This document shows, piece after piece, positions 18,744 through 26,706 of a stretch of DNA of 64,000 nt (within the stretch, counting starts at the first letter, position 1; each line of letters begins with the position of its first letter). This stretch comes from Azospirillum sp. TSO22-1. GTDB taxonomy: Bacteria > Pseudomonadota > Alphaproteobacteria > Azospirillales > Azospirillaceae. A model generated the notes under the pieces. The model had not been told where the DNA came from, did no database searches, and saw nothing but the letters and a program-made list of their open reading frames with translations. Made by a program: the position numbers and the translations under genes. The DNA is taken from NCBI RefSeq assembly GCF_003116015.1, contig NZ_LGQZ01000085.1, forward strand, positions 1 to 64,000, read 5' to 3'.

Positions 18744-18776
18744 CCGTTCACCCGCCCCCCCGAACCAAACCCCGGG

Positions 18777-18805
18777 CCCCGGCCGGAGCGATCCGGCCGG
18801 GGTTT
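18777..18805 (+). terminator. Rho-independent terminator
   Basis: An 11-bp perfect GC-rich stem (CCCCGGCCGGA at 18777-18787 with its complement at 18792-18802), a 4-nt loop and TTT. It lies just after the repeat-protein gene and just before the end of the convergent gluQ gene. Confidence 0.8.
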
Positions 18806-18810
18806 CCGCG

Positions 18811-19653
18811 TCAATCCGGAAAGCCGGCCAGCGCGCGCACCTCGGCCGGCGCGCAGCCGGCCTCGCGGAGCGAGCGCAGCGTCTGCGCCCGGTCGCGCTT
18901 GGCGAGGCGCTCGCCGCGGTCGTTGGTCAGCAGACCGTGGTGGTGCCATTCCGGCACGTGCAGCCCGAGCAGCGCCTGCAGCAGCCGGTGCAGGTGGGTG
19001 GCGAAGAACAGGTCCTCGCCGCGGGTCACCAGCGTGACGCCCTGCAGGTCGTCGTCCACGGTGACGCTGAGGTGATAGCTGGTCGGCGTGTCCTTGCGGG
19101 CCAGCACCACGTCGCCGAGGATCTCCGGAGTCGCCTCCTGCCAGCCGCGGCCGCGGTCGAACCAGCGCGGAGGCCCCACCCGCCGCACCGCCGCCGCGAC
19201 GTCGAGCCGCCACGCGTACGCCTCCCCCGCCGCCATGCGGGCGGCGCGTTCGGACTCGGCAAGATGGCGGCAGGTGCCGGGGTAGAGCGGACCGTCCGGC
19301 CCGTGCGGCGCGTGGCCGGCGCGGGCGATCTCCGCCGCGATGTCCCTGCGGGTGCAGAAGCACGGGTAGACGACGCCCAGCGCCTGCAGGCGCCCGAGCG
19401 CCGCGCGGTAATCGTCGAGGTGATTGGATTGCCGGCGCACCGGCGTTTCCCAGGCGAGGCCCAGCCACGCCAGGTCCTCCATCAGGTCCCGCTCGAACTC
19501 GGGACGGCAGCGCTGCGGGTCGATGTCCTCGATGCGCAGGAGGAAGCGGCCTTTTGCCGCAGTGGCCGCGCGCCAGCCGAACAGCGCCGAATGCGCGTGG
19601 CCCAGGTGCAGGTGCCCGGTCGGGCTGGGGGCGAAGCGGGTGACGGTCGTCAT
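18811..19653 (-). CDS. gluQRS: Glutamyl-Q tRNA(Asp) synthetase
   Basis: 280 residues from the ATG at 19653. It is a class I aminoacyl-tRNA synthetase catalytic core without an anticodon-binding domain, the length expected for GluQRS. RFAPSPTGHLHLGHAHSA holds the HIGH-type motif, RLAKRD is the KMSKS equivalent, and the zinc-site pattern C-x-C ... Y-x3-C is seen in YPCFCTRRDI and LYPGTCRHL. The enzyme glutamylates queuosine at the wobble position of tRNA-Asp. It is convergent with the repeat-protein gene. Confidence 0.93.
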   Translation of the reverse strand: MTTVTRFAPSPTGHLHLGHAHSALFGWRAATAAKGRFLLRIEDIDPQRCRPEFERDLMEDLAWLGLAWETPVRRQSNHLDDYRAALGRLQALGVVYPCFCTRRDIAAEIARAGHAPHGPDGPLYPGTCRHLAESERAARMAAGEAYAWRLDVAAAVRRVGPPRWFDRGRGWQEATPEILGDVVLARKDTPTSYHLSVTVDDDLQGVTLVTRGEDLFFATHLHRLLQALLGLHVPEWHHHGLLTNDRGERLAKRDRAQTLRSLREAGCAPAEVRALAGFPD

Positions 19654-19722
19654 GCCGCTTCTATAGCCGAACCGACGCCCCTCCCACAAACGGCCCCCTC
19701 ACAAATGGGAGAAAGCGCCTGT

Positions 19723-19890
19723 TCAGATGTAGGGGTTGTCGCGGATCGGCTCGACCGGGATATCCTCGCCCTCGAGGTACAGGGCGAGCCGGCGGCGCAG
19801 TTCGCGATCGAAGGCCTCGATGCGCTGCTGACGCGCCTTCTCTTCGCGTTCCTGGCGCTTCGCGGCAAGGCTGATGATCTGTGCAGTCAT
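19723..19890 (-). CDS. Small hypothetical protein (55 aa)
   Basis: 55 residues read directly from the sequence: MTAQIISLAAKRQEREEKAR, a long charged helix (RQQRIEAFDRELRRRLALYL) and a conserved-looking tail EGEDIPVEPIRDNPYI. The pattern of an N-terminal ISLAAKRQER helix is familiar from small alphaproteobacterial proteins, but I cannot name the family. It is upstream of gluQRS on the same strand with a 69-nt gap. The ribosome-binding site is weak. Confidence 0.55.
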   Translation of the reverse strand: MTAQIISLAAKRQEREEKARQQRIEAFDRELRRRLALYLEGEDIPVEPIRDNPYI

Positions 19891-20188
19891 GGTGGCCCCC
19901 GTGGTCGTTGCCGCGACTGTGCCCGACCATGGTTAACGACCAGTAACCAAGCCGGCGGCTTTCGGCCGTCTTGGCTGTGGGCACCCCATTTGTCACACCC
20001 CTCCCCCTTTTTCTGGGGCGCCGCCGGGCACCGAAGGCGTGTCGGAAGCGTTACGGGGGTGTGAAGATTGTGCGGTGCGGTGGCGGTCGGCGACACGAGA
20101 TGTTGAGATTATCCGCCGTATCGCTTATGTATCTGGTGCGCTCGGGGTCAGAGGCCGTGCGAGACGGTATGAGACGAGGGAGTGGCCA

Positions 20189-20752
20189 TTGGCTCCACCA
20201 CCCGATCACTGTCCGGCTCTGGTGCTGAACGCGGACTTCCGCCCGCTCAGCTACTTCCCCCTGTCGCTCTGGTCGTGGCAGGAGGCGGTGAAGGCGGTCT
20301 TCCTCGACCGCGTCAACGTGATTTCCCAGTATGACCGGATCGTTCACTCCCCGCGCTTCGAGATCCGCCTGCCCAGCGTCATCTCGCTGAAGGAGTACAT
20401 CCCGGCGACCCGCCGGCCGGCGTTCACCCGCTTCAACGTGTTCCTGCGCGACCGCTTCAGCTGCCAGTACTGCGGCAAGCCGTTCCCGACGCAGGAGCTG
20501 ACCTTCGACCACGTCATCCCGCGCTCGCGCGGCGGGCGGACGACGTGGGAGAACGTCGTCACATCCTGTTCGGCGTGCAATCTGGTGAAAGGCAACCGGC
20601 TGCCGCACCATTGCGGCATGATCCCGCTCAGTCCGCCGTTCCAGCCGACGGCCTACGAGCTGCAAGAGAACGGACGCGCCTTCCCGCCAAACTTCCTGCA
20701 CGAGAGTTGGCGGGATTTTCTTTACTGGGACACCGAACTGGACCCGGTGTGA
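20189..20752 (+). CDS. HNH endonuclease family protein
   Basis: 187 residues from a TTG codon chosen because GAGGGAG lies 6 nt upstream and the conserved region begins right after it (CPALVLNADFRPLSYFPLSL). The frame stays open to 20039, so a longer N-terminus is possible. The HNH core is complete: CQYCGKPF, LTFDHVIPRSRGG and SCSACNLVKGNR give two CxxC zinc pairs around the D-H catalytic motif. This is a common chromosomal alphaproteobacterial HNH protein without an assigned role; it is not next to mobile DNA. Confidence 0.85.
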   Translation: MAPPPDHCPALVLNADFRPLSYFPLSLWSWQEAVKAVFLDRVNVISQYDRIVHSPRFEIRLPSVISLKEYIPATRRPAFTRFNVFLRDRFSCQYCGKPFPTQELTFDHVIPRSRGGRTTWENVVTSCSACNLVKGNRLPHHCGMIPLSPPFQPTAYELQENGRAFPPNFLHESWRDFLYWDTELDPV

Positions 20753-20758
20753 CGGGGG

Positions 20759-21337
20759 TCAGACCCGCTCCGCGACCCAGATCGCCGCACGAGTGCAGAC
20801 CCGGATCGTGCCGGACAGCAGCGGGTACGCGGGCGCCTGCTCCGCACCGTTGGCGAGGCCGATGTCGCGGTGTTCCAGCTCCTCGGCCTGGAACTTGAGG
20901 ATCTTCTCCTCCAGATCCGACTCGGCGGGGCCGAGGTGGTCGAGCTGGGCGGCGTAGTGGCCGTCGATGACCTCCTCCACCGCCACCGTGCAGGCCATCG
21001 CCGCGCGGTCTCCGATCAGCGCCGTCACCGCGCCGAGCAGCCAGCCGCCGACGTGCCACAGCGGCTGCAGCGCCGTCGGGCGGACGCGGCGGGCCACCAG
21101 CTGCTCCTCGAAGTAGCGCAGGTGTTCGCGCTCCTGGGCGGCCATGTGACGCAGCGTGCGGCCGTGCGGCCCCTTGCCCATGACGGCGAGCTGGCCCTCG
21201 TAGATGCGCTTGGCGCCGTACTCGCCGGCGTGGTCGACGCGGATGATGCGGGCGAGGCGTTCCTGCGGGCGCGGATCGCCGGGCAACGCGCCGCGCGCCG
21301 GCTTGCGGGGGGCGGAAGCGGCGGCTGGAAGGGTCAT
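20759..21337 (-). CDS. coq7: COQ7-type demethoxyubiquinone hydroxylase
   Basis: 192 residues. The diiron ligands are all visible: Glu in RIIRVDHAGEYGAKRIYEGQ, E-x2-H in AAQEREHLRYFEEQ, Glu in VEEVIDGHYAAQ and E-x2-H in EELEHRDIGL. The enzyme performs the penultimate hydroxylation in ubiquinone synthesis at the inner membrane. It follows dsbB with a 4-nt overlap, so the two are co-transcribed, and is convergent with the HNH gene (6 nt between stop codons). Confidence 0.94.
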   Translation of the reverse strand: MTLPAAASAPRKPARGALPGDPRPQERLARIIRVDHAGEYGAKRIYEGQLAVMGKGPHGRTLRHMAAQEREHLRYFEEQLVARRVRPTALQPLWHVGGWLLGAVTALIGDRAAMACTVAVEEVIDGHYAAQLDHLGPAESDLEEKILKFQAEELEHRDIGLANGAEQAPAYPLLSGTIRVCTRAAIWVAERV

Positions 21338-21861
21338 GCGGCGGCTTCCGTGCGGCCGGCGGCGCGGTAGGCCAGGCGCGCCGAAAGGAAGGCGAAGGCG
21401 GACAGCGCCAGTGAGACGACCACGTTGTAGCCGGCCATGGTGATGCCGAACAATTCCCACTGGATCTCGTCGCAGCGCACGACGGGCGCCTTCATGACCT
21501 GGGCGCGCAGGTCCTCCAGCGTCAGCGCCGCGCCGCCCGTTGCGCCGCAGGCCGAGGTGCCGGCCCACCAATGGTGTTCGACCCCGACGTGGTAGGTGGC
21601 GATGCCGGCGTTGGCGAGCAGCGCCAGCCCGCTGGCCACCAGCAGCGCGTCGCCCAGGCCGCGCCAGCGCGGGAAGGCCAGCGTGATGATGCCGAAGCCG
21701 AGCACGGCGGCGTAGGGCACGCGCTGGTAGAGGCACAGGATGCACGGCTGGTAGCCGAACCCGTATTGGAAGACGAACGCGGCGCCGAGCACTCCGGCGC
21801 TGGCGAGCGCCAGCAGGACGGCCGGCAGGCGGGGATCGATGAGGGTCGGGCGATGCAGCAT
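21334..21861 (-). CDS. dsbB: Disulfide bond formation protein DsbB family
   Basis: 175 residues with four predicted membrane helices. The first periplasmic loop carries the quinone-linked redox pair in YQPCILCLYQR. The second loop has a Cys pair in SACGATGG and VRCDEIQWE. It would re-oxidise a DsbA-type thiol oxidase using ubiquinone, which fits its coupling to coq7. No dsbA is visible nearby. Confidence 0.9.
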   Translation of the reverse strand: MLHRPTLIDPRLPAVLLALASAGVLGAAFVFQYGFGYQPCILCLYQRVPYAAVLGFGIITLAFPRWRGLGDALLVASGLALLANAGIATYHVGVEHHWWAGTSACGATGGAALTLEDLRAQVMKAPVVRCDEIQWELFGITMAGYNVVVSLALSAFAFLSARLAYRAAGRTEAAA

Positions 21862-21982
21862 GGCGCCTTCGATATAGCGCGGCGCGGCGCGTTGCGCCAG
21901 TTGCCGCGCGCGTGCTTCCGCGCATCCTTTGCGATTGACCGGGGCGGGCGGGTCTGTATGATCGCCGCACCATTCATCCCGT

Positions 21983-22068
21983 GCCCCAGTGGCGAAATGG
22001 TAGACGCGGCAGACTCAAAATCTGTTGCCGGCAACGGCGTGCTGGTTCGAGTCCGGCCTGGGGCACCA
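21983..22068 (+). tRNA. tRNA-Leu (anticodon CAA)
   Basis: 86 nt including an encoded CCA. The acceptor stem pairs GCCCCAG (21983-21989) with CTGGGGC (22058-22064), discriminator A, then CCA. The anticodon loop is CTCAAAA with CAA at 22016-22018. A long class II variable arm (GTTGCCGGCAACGGC) and a T-arm with TTCGAGT follow. Its 3' portion is repeated at 40639-40695 and is the integration site of the element that begins here; the element supplies a 3' end that keeps the tRNA intact. Confidence 0.97.
22012..22068 (+). repeat. Left attachment repeat (within tRNA-Leu)
   Basis: Covers the anticodon loop to CCA of tRNA-Leu. Against 40639-40695 it shows 16 identical bases, a 10-base variable-arm segment with 4 differences, and 31 identical bases ending in CCA. 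Differences confined to the variable arm suggest that the element brought its own tRNA 3' end. Confidence 0.9.
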
Positions 22069-22612
22069 TCTCTACCAAGGCTTTTTGCGCCTGAGGGGAC
22101 GTGCAGCGGCGATGTATGCCGCTGCGTCCCCTCCTATTCCCCTCTGGGAACCCTTGGGTGGCGGAAGACCGGGCCGCCGGCAGGGCGAGGCAAGAGAGCA
22201 TAGCGGCATCGGCGGCGGCATCTCCGCAGACTCATCGCATGACGGTGCGGCGTCCTGCCCTCTCGAACCGGCTGCACCGCTGTCAGCTCCGAAATCCTCT
22301 CTTACCTCTATCTAAGCCCCTGTTGGGGCAAGCATCAGCCGCACCATCCTTACAAGGGGGCAAATCCCGCCGAAACCAACTTTCCCTTACACGTCCTCAG
22401 ATTCAAACGATACCAGCCGCGTCACACCCTGCGGCTGCTTACATTTTCGTCCCTTTACACGCCTCCGGGTTTCCCCGCCCAGCCCCTTCCCTGACTATGC
22501 CACCGTCCGCTCGCCCCGTTATCTGCATTCTACATCGACGATCACAGGAAACCGTCTTCCCTTCCGCTCCCGATCCGGCCACATTCGCGCCACGTGCTGG
22601 ATCTGCTGGGGA
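22069..22612. other. Gene-free segment at the left end of the element
   Basis: About 540 nt between the tRNA and the first gene. The open frames here have unlikely Pro/Ser/Arg-rich products and no ribosome-binding sites. I see no tRNA, no clear hairpin and no repeat array. It may hold integrase arm-type sites, which I cannot identify by eye. Confidence 0.5.
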
Positions 22613-23989
22613 ATGGACGTGGTTGAGACGGTTGAGGTTGGGGTGACGGATCTCGATGGTCCGGCGGACGCGGAGGCCGACGCCCTTCTGGACCTGTTCG
22701 CGGTCGGCATACACGCTGTCCTCCCTGATCTGGACGGCGGCCTTGCTGGCTTCGCGAGCCGGTTGGCCCGTGCTGGGGTGGTGCGACCTGTCAGTAGGGC
22801 GCCGGGTGCCGCACGCACTTCCGTGCGCCTCGACGTGCGCTTCACCGTGCCGGACCTCCCGGACGGCGGCAAGATGGAGCTGAAGGGGCAGCTTTGCCTC
22901 ACAGTGGGAGACCGCAGCATCATCGTGACCCCCGCCAGCGTCCTCCGGGGGAACGCCCTCCGCTCTCTGCGGGAGCGGCTCACGGATGTCGGACCGAAGG
23001 GCCTGGATGGAAACGACAACGTGGTGGGCGCGCGCGAGGGTGACCGGGGACGGCTGCTGCGCCTCCAGCTCCGGGACGTTGAACTGGCGTTCGACGCCTT
23101 CTTGGCCGCGTTGCGGTCGGCGGCGCTGATGCCGGGAGACGCCCCCCTGTCGTGCGAGCTCCGGCTGTGGTCATGCGAGATCTGCCGGGATATCACCGAG
23201 TCTGACGCACCCAGCTTGGTGGCCTCGCTGCGCAACATGCGCCCCCCAGACGCCGCGGTCTTCCGGTCCCGCTTCTTTGTCACGTCCACGGCGGAGGAGA
23301 TCGTTGGCAACCTCCCCGCGGTGACCTGGAATGAGGGGCACAGGCGGGGAAAGGTGGAGTCCAAGATCTACGCCAAGAGGGCGGACCTTCTCCGCCTGGA
23401 GGTAAAGGCCCTCGACCGAGCCGCCGTCAAGCGCCTCCTAGGCAGGTCCGATGACGCACAGATCGTAACGCCGCTCAGCGGGAGGACAATTGCCGCCCTG
23501 CTCGCGCGGGTCGCGGAAGCCGCACAGGATCGTCTAGACGTCATGTGGGAGTTCAGGCAGTACGCAACTACCGTCCAAGAGGACCGCGTGCATTTCCTCG
23601 GCAGCCTCGCGCCGTTGCTTCGCGTCATCAACCCGCCCACCGGGCGCGGCGGACGCCCGATCAGCGATGAGACGCGCACACTCGCCTACCGTGCCATCGA
23701 GACCCTCATACAGCTTGGCAGCTTTAGCGCCGTCAGCGTGCGGCGGGATAACCCGGTGCGGCAGGCTCTCGATGAGATGGCGGACGACGCCGAAGGCGGC
23801 CTTGTTACCCGCGGCGGACGGCATGGCTCCATCTACGTCGTCCGCCCCGAGTACGCAAAGGCGCGCGAAGCTGCTGCCGTGATGTTGGCACCCTCACCAA
23901 ACGCCACCGGGGTGACCGCGCCAGCGCACCGCGATGAGGGAGCGACGAGTGAGGATATAGAGGAACAGGAAAGGGGACACTCGCTCTGA
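22613..23989 (+). CDS. Unrecognised element protein, possible replication initiator
   Basis: 458 residues. I do not recognise a full-length family. The central segment KVESKIYAKRADLLRLEVKA followed by LDRAAVKRLLG resembles the K-x-Y-x-K ... R-x-E-V-x-L pattern near the end of phage and plasmid rolling-circle or Rep_trans initiators. That, with its place next to an SF3 helicase, suggests but does not prove a replication role. The N-terminal 90 residues are acidic and hydrophobic without motifs. It converges with the helicase gene (58 nt between stops). The start has only a weak GGGG upstream. Confidence 0.5.
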   Translation: MDVVETVEVGVTDLDGPADAEADALLDLFAVGIHAVLPDLDGGLAGFASRLARAGVVRPVSRAPGAARTSVRLDVRFTVPDLPDGGKMELKGQLCLTVGDRSIIVTPASVLRGNALRSLRERLTDVGPKGLDGNDNVVGAREGDRGRLLRLQLRDVELAFDAFLAALRSAALMPGDAPLSCELRLWSCEICRDITESDAPSLVASLRNMRPPDAAVFRSRFFVTSTAEEIVGNLPAVTWNEGHRRGKVESKIYAKRADLLRLEVKALDRAAVKRLLGRSDDAQIVTPLSGRTIAALLARVAEAAQDRLDVMWEFRQYATTVQEDRVHFLGSLAPLLRVINPPTGRGGRPISDETRTLAYRAIETLIQLGSFSAVSVRRDNPVRQALDEMADDAEGGLVTRGGRHGSIYVVRPEYAKAREAAAVMLAPSPNATGVTAPAHRDEGATSEDIEEQERGHSL

Positions 23990-24047
23990 GCGCCCCCTTG
24001 CTTCAATGTCGCTGCGGCGGCACCGCTTCCGGCGCCGCCCCGCCTGC

Positions 24048-25763
24048 TCACAGGCCCTCAACCTCGCCAGCCGCCTCACCAGCATTCATTTCGTCCGCGG
24101 TCAGCACGGCGAACCCGTCCCTGAAGCGGATGCCCTTATAGAACGGCGCACCGTCCACCATGTGGCGCGTCACGCGGTAGCGCGCCTTCAGCAGGTCGGC
24201 CACCTTGCGCATGTGTGACGCGCTACTCCAGTCGGTCGTGTCCAGCCCGAGCCGGCGGCCGGCGGCCCGAAGCGCCGCCTGGAGCTCACGTGACGTGATA
24301 CGCTCGTCCGACGCCGCCTCCACCCACAAGCGCGCCACCTGCGCCGCGGGGTCCGGCCCGTGTTGCATCTGCACCACCTGCTCCTCGTGGTCGTCGGGCA
24401 GCGTGAAGGCGCCGTCCCGGTGCATCGCGCGAGCCTCTTCGACGAGGAGGTTAATGATGCCGGGGGCCTCTTCCCAGACGCGCTCCAGGAAATCGGGGTC
24501 CACCTCCTCGCGGCCGAGGCTCTCCGCGAACGTGACCACAATGAACCGGCGCTCCAGCGAGTCGTTCGTCTCCGACAGCTTCGGCAGCTCGTTGCAGCCG
24601 AACACGTGCGCCGCCTGCGGCGTGAACGTGAACGGCTTCCCATAGATCTGGCGCGCGACGACCGGCTCACGCGATGCGATCTGCTTGAACACCGCGCCTG
24701 AGATCGCGCGGCCGGCGGACGACAACTCTGTGACAGTGTTGAGGCGAACGCCGCAGAGCATCGCCCGCTGATACTCCTGCGACCACTGCTCGGGCGGCAC
24801 GGACGCCCTGGCATGCGCCGGCACGAAGCGCGACATCAACTCGATGAGGGTGGACTTGCCAGAGCGCGGCGGGCCGTACAGGACCATGACCGTGCGCACG
24901 CGATCACGCGCGGGCATGCTCCCGAACAGGATGCAGGCCATGAATTGGAGCACCACCCGCACCTTTCGCCCGTCTCCGCCCAGCAACCGTCGCAGGCCCG
25001 ACAGAAACGTTGGCGCTCGCGCGTCGGGATCATAGCGCACATCGAGCAGGAAGCGGGCTTTGTTCTCTGGCGCGTGGGGGAGCAGTTCGACGTTCCCAAG
25101 CACCGCATTCTGACGCAGGAACCCGTTGCCGAGGTTGATGCCGGCGGGCGCGTCAGCAAAGTAGTCCTCGCGCGCGCAAGCGGCACAGATGCGATTGGCC
25201 ACCTCCTTTCGGTCTCGCTCGCTCTGGACGCAAGGCATGCCGACGAAAGCACCCAGAATATCGGCCTTCAACTCGTCATAAGTGTGTGCCTCATAATACG
25301 GAGCCCCAGCGTTACCGTGTACGTAAGAGTAGAAGCGCCCTTCCGTCCAGAGCACAATGTGATAAATCGCACTCAATAGCTTCAGGAAGGCCGCGGTAAC
25401 GTCATCAGCCGAGTTCAAGCATCCATATTCTGGGTGATAGTTGAGAGCATCATTTTCCACAGCTTTTATCACGTCCACCGGGAGCTCCGTCGCAGACTTG
25501 ATCGCGTTCCGGAGCATGGCCCGCTCCCCACCGGACAGCTTGGCCTCCACCGCCTTCCTGATCACGACAATCGTGCCAGGGAAATCGCCCTTCCCCAAAT
25601 TCGACGCGATCTCCAAAAGCCCCGCGTAATCAGACCGCTCCGGCCCTGCACTTCGCTCCACCACATCCGTCGATGTAACGGAGACGTTGCCGGCCCCTTG
25701 GCCAGCTTCCTGCAGAACGGCCTGCCCCGTCTCGTTCTCGATGTCGATTGCCGGTGTCAACAC
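24048..25763 (-). CDS. Phage/plasmid-type SF3 helicase (primase C-terminal, D5/P4-like)
   Basis: 571 residues from a GTG preceded by AGGAGG at 4 nt, which decides the start. The C-terminal half is a superfamily 3 helicase: Walker A YGPPRSGKST with Lys 303, then LNTVTELSSAGRAISGAVFK and HVFGCNELPKLSETNDSLER, the motif C/sensor region with a terminal Arg finger (RRFIVV). The N-terminal part lacks an obvious primase active site. Proteins of this type unwind the origin of satellites, phages and integrative islands. The CHC2-like primase piece is encoded separately just upstream (26139-26570). Confidence 0.85.
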   Translation of the reverse strand: MLTPAIDIENETGQAVLQEAGQGAGNVSVTSTDVVERSAGPERSDYAGLLEIASNLGKGDFPGTIVVIRKAVEAKLSGGERAMLRNAIKSATELPVDVIKAVENDALNYHPEYGCLNSADDVTAAFLKLLSAIYHIVLWTEGRFYSYVHGNAGAPYYEAHTYDELKADILGAFVGMPCVQSERDRKEVANRICAACAREDYFADAPAGINLGNGFLRQNAVLGNVELLPHAPENKARFLLDVRYDPDARAPTFLSGLRRLLGGDGRKVRVVLQFMACILFGSMPARDRVRTVMVLYGPPRSGKSTLIELMSRFVPAHARASVPPEQWSQEYQRAMLCGVRLNTVTELSSAGRAISGAVFKQIASREPVVARQIYGKPFTFTPQAAHVFGCNELPKLSETNDSLERRFIVVTFAESLGREEVDPDFLERVWEEAPGIINLLVEEARAMHRDGAFTLPDDHEEQVVQMQHGPDPAAQVARLWVEAASDERITSRELQAALRAAGRRLGLDTTDWSSASHMRKVADLLKARYRVTRHMVDGAPFYKGIRFRDGFAVLTADEMNAGEAAGEVEGL

Positions 25764-26138
25764 ACTACCTCCTGACCCAGCCCTACAGGACCACAGGGGA
25801 AACACGGTCCCGCTGCGGTCGCTGGCCGGTTTATGCTCCGCGAAGCGGGGTTGCGCTTCGCGGTGGCGTGGATAAGGCTGTTATGTGCCCTGACCACATA
25901 GCAGTCTGTGGCTTTTCCGTAGCGCTTTCACATTTGCATCATTCTTTTTCAGCCTTCGCCAAATCAACATGAACCCGACACACTCCGCCATTTCCCATGG
26001 ATAAGAGGACGCCGGACGCTGCCGTCAGTTGGAATCATCCCCGCCGCCAGAAGTAGGAAAAGGTTGAGCTTCCACTAAAACAAAGGCGCCACTCATAGAG
26101 AGCGGCGCCTTGCGTACACGAGAACATGATCTTGATAT
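25764..26138. promoter_or_regulatory. Helicase upstream region with two palindromes
   Basis: About 375 nt between the helicase and the small primase-like gene. A 10-bp inverted repeat CCGCGAAGCG/CGCTTCGCGG occupies 25838-25863 and TATGTG/CACATA occupies 25882-25900. The composition becomes A+T-richer to the right. The position between two replication genes makes it a candidate for the helicase promoter/operator or the element's replication origin. Confidence 0.4.
26083..26111 (-). terminator. Rho-independent terminator of the primase-like gene
   Basis: An 8-bp perfect stem AAGGCGCC/GGCGCCTT (arms 26083-26090 and 26104-26111) followed, on the minus strand, by TTTGTTTTAG. It is located 28 nt after the stop of the leftward gene at 26139. 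Confidence 0.8.
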
Positions 26139-26570
26139 TTAGCGTGATTCCCGCATGTCATGATAATGGCCGAAAGCAGCATTCCTGACACGCCGAACGG
26201 CTTCATCTTCTGATACGTCGAAGATGTAAGCTGCCAAGCTGACCATGTCAGTACCTGCCGCACCACAGTCGGCATCTCCCCACTTGCCGGTCCTCAGATC
26301 AATCCTGAGTGAGCCAAAGCGCTGGTGGGGCGCCCGCGGATTGGACACAACGAACACATCGTCCAAAAAACATCCACCGGGCAGCCAGTCCAAAAGAAAA
26401 TCCTCAGCTTTTGCCAGCGCGCAAACGTTATCGTACAGACGATCGGATTCCGGGTTGCGCTTACGCCCGCGTCCCTGGCCTGGATAAGGGCGCGATCTAT
26501 CGGTCGAGTCGTAATAGCGCCTTCCGGGAGACGATGCGTTGCGGTTGAATGGAGGGTTGTCGTAGGGCAT
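26139..26570 (-). CDS. Small CHC2/primase-N-terminal-like protein
   Basis: 143 residues from the ATG at 26570. After an Asn/Arg/Pro-rich N-terminus, the C-terminal 75 residues read LLDWLPGGCFLDDVFVVSNP, then GSLRIDLRTGKWGDADCGA and GTDMVSLAAYIFDVSEDEAV. This is the pattern at the N-terminus of phage primase-helicases (zinc-ribbon-like: gsfkvnl-tGrW-D-a-g-kGgD-vsL-ayl). Here that domain is a stand-alone gene upstream of the SF3 helicase, so the primase-helicase appears split. Only two cysteines are visible, so zinc binding is uncertain. Confidence 0.7.
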   Translation of the reverse strand: MPYDNPPFNRNASSPGRRYYDSTDRSRPYPGQGRGRKRNPESDRLYDNVCALAKAEDFLLDWLPGGCFLDDVFVVSNPRAPHQRFGSLRIDLRTGKWGDADCGAAGTDMVSLAAYIFDVSEDEAVRRVRNAAFGHYHDMRESR

Positions 26571-26706
26571 AGTCAGTGGGCCTCGCGTGGCAAAACACGA
26601 CGTGATCCGTCGCAAGGCACAAATTGGACTCATGCTTTTTAATTGTCAAGCCGGTATTTCCAATGAAAAGCATTTTGACGCACGCTGGACCTGGGATGGG
26701 GTGAGA

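Noticed and set aside
22101-22646. 181-codon plus-strand open frame after the tRNA
   Set aside because: No ribosome-binding site, Pro/Ser/Arg-rich improbable sequence, and it overlaps the start of the better-supported gene at 22613.
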